This document shows, piece after piece, positions 5,501 to 6,019 of a stretch of DNA of 6,019 nt. Source of the DNA: Desulfobacteraceae bacterium (GTDB lineage: Bacteria > Desulfobacterota > Desulfobacteria > Desulfobacterales > Desulfosalsimonadaceae); the NCBI GenBank assembly GCA_007136525.1, contig SLGU01000037.1:1-6019 (forward strand), read 5' to 3'. The first letter of the stretch is position 1. Every line of letters begins with the position of its first letter. The position numbers and the translations under genes were made by a program. The notes beneath the pieces were generated by a model. That model made no database searches. It worked only from the letters and a program-made list of their open reading frames with translations, and was not told the origin of the DNA.

Positions 5501-6019
5501 CCGATCCTTTTTACATTACAACCCCGATCTATTACGTAAACGCCAAGCCCCACCTCGGGCATACCTATACGACCATCGCGACCGATGTCGCCCGCCGCTA
5601 CCATGACATGCTGGGCGCGGAAACCTTCATGCTGACCGGAACGGACGAACACGGCGACAAGATTGTCAAGGCCGCGGAAAAAAACGGACAAAGCCCCAGG
5701 GAATATGCGGACCAGATCAGCCGACGATTTGCGGAACTGTGGCCCGAATTCAACATCCACTGCGATCATTTTATAAGGACGACGGATGCGTCCCATATTG
5801 CGGTTGTCATTGATATTCTTCAAAAAATCTATGACAAAGGCGATATTTACTACAGCGAATATGAAGGATTGTACTGCTTCGGGTGCGAACGCTTCTTCAA
5901 TGAACGGGAACTCGTTGACGGCAAATGCCCCGATCACGGCACGCCCCCGGATGTCATCAAGGAATCCAACTATTTTTTCAAAATGAGCCGCTACCAGCAA
6001 TGGCTGATCGATTCCCTCA
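5497..6019 (+). CDS. metG: Methionyl-tRNA synthetase, N-terminal part (runs off the right edge)
   Basis: The 174 visible residues are the start of a class I MetRS, which charges tRNA-Met with methionine in the cytoplasm. FYITTPIYYVNAKPHLGHTY (5-24) contains the HIGH-type ATP motif as HLGH (19-22), and FMLTGTDEHGDKI (44-56) is another family hallmark. The connective-peptide zinc knuckle is a single C-x2-C...C-x2-H set: C127, C130 (YCFGCERFF), C144 and H147 (CPDHG), the one-knuckle type known from Thermus-like MetRS. The KMSKS loop and anticodon-binding domain lie beyond the window; the full protein should be roughly 500-650 aa. The ATG at 5497-5499 overlaps the ricT TGA (5498-5500), indicating translational coupling; only a weak GGA (5485-5487) lies upstream. 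Confidence 0.95.
   Translation, partial: MTDPFYITTPIYYVNAKPHLGHTYTTIATDVARRYHDMLGAETFMLTGTDEHGDKIVKAAEKNGQSPREYADQISRRFAELWPEFNIHCDHFIRTTDASHIAVVIDILQKIYDKGDIYYSEYEGLYCFGCERFFNERELVDGKCPDHGTPPDVIKESNYFFKMSRYQQWLIDSL

Noticed and set aside
5470..6000. A 176-aa minus-strand open frame opposite metG
   Set aside because: The plus strand encodes an unmistakable MetRS with HLGH and zinc-knuckle motifs in the same bases.

Overview
The window looks like ordinary chromosomal DNA from a Gram-negative, probably anaerobic bacterium of the former Deltaproteobacteria; a Desulfobacteraceae-type sulfate reducer is my best guess. This rests on three things: an LptD-type outer-membrane LPS assembly protein, genes that are more often found in Firmicutes (a YhaM-type exoribonuclease and a RicT/PSP1 protein), and GC-rich coding DNA separated by short AT-rich promoter regions. 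The assignment is inferred from gene content and sequence style, not from a database search.

Layout. Bases 1-859 (minus strand) hold most of a YhaM-like OB-fold/HD-domain 3'-5' exoribonuclease that runs off the left edge. A 151-bp divergent intergenic region (860-1010) carries a good minus-strand promoter and a weaker plus-strand candidate. Bases 1011-3284 (plus) encode LptD, the outer-membrane LPS translocon. A 94-bp AT-rich gap (3285-3378) has promoter-like elements and a strong Shine-Dalgarno sequence leading into a 91-aa HU/IHF-family DNA-bending protein (3379-3654). Its end overlaps the GTG start of holB, the DNA polymerase III delta' subunit (3641-4684). A compact hairpin plus T7 terminator lies immediately after holB. 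A promoter whose -10 box is only 10 bp from the next ATG then precedes ricT (4748-5500). ricT overlaps metG (methionyl-tRNA synthetase, 5497 to beyond the right edge) by the four bases ATGA.

How the genes fit together. The right half is a housekeeping information-processing cluster: nucleoid protein, clamp-loader subunit, RicT and MetRS. The neighbourhood of holB, ricT and a MetRS gene is also seen in Bacillus, so this is an old conserved gene order. LptD and the YhaM-like nuclease are transcribed away from each other. YhaM-like nuclease and RicT, which in Bacillus affects RNA maturation through RNase Y, both point to RNA turnover, but a functional link between them here is only inference.

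I find no mobile element, CRISPR array, tRNA/rRNA, prophage or defence system. Nothing here justifies claiming a new biological system. The more interesting points are a possible leaderless ricT mRNA, a terminator whose T-tract runs into the next promoter, a reduced cysteine set in LptD, homopolymer tracts in lptD, and a duplicated cysteine motif in RicT.
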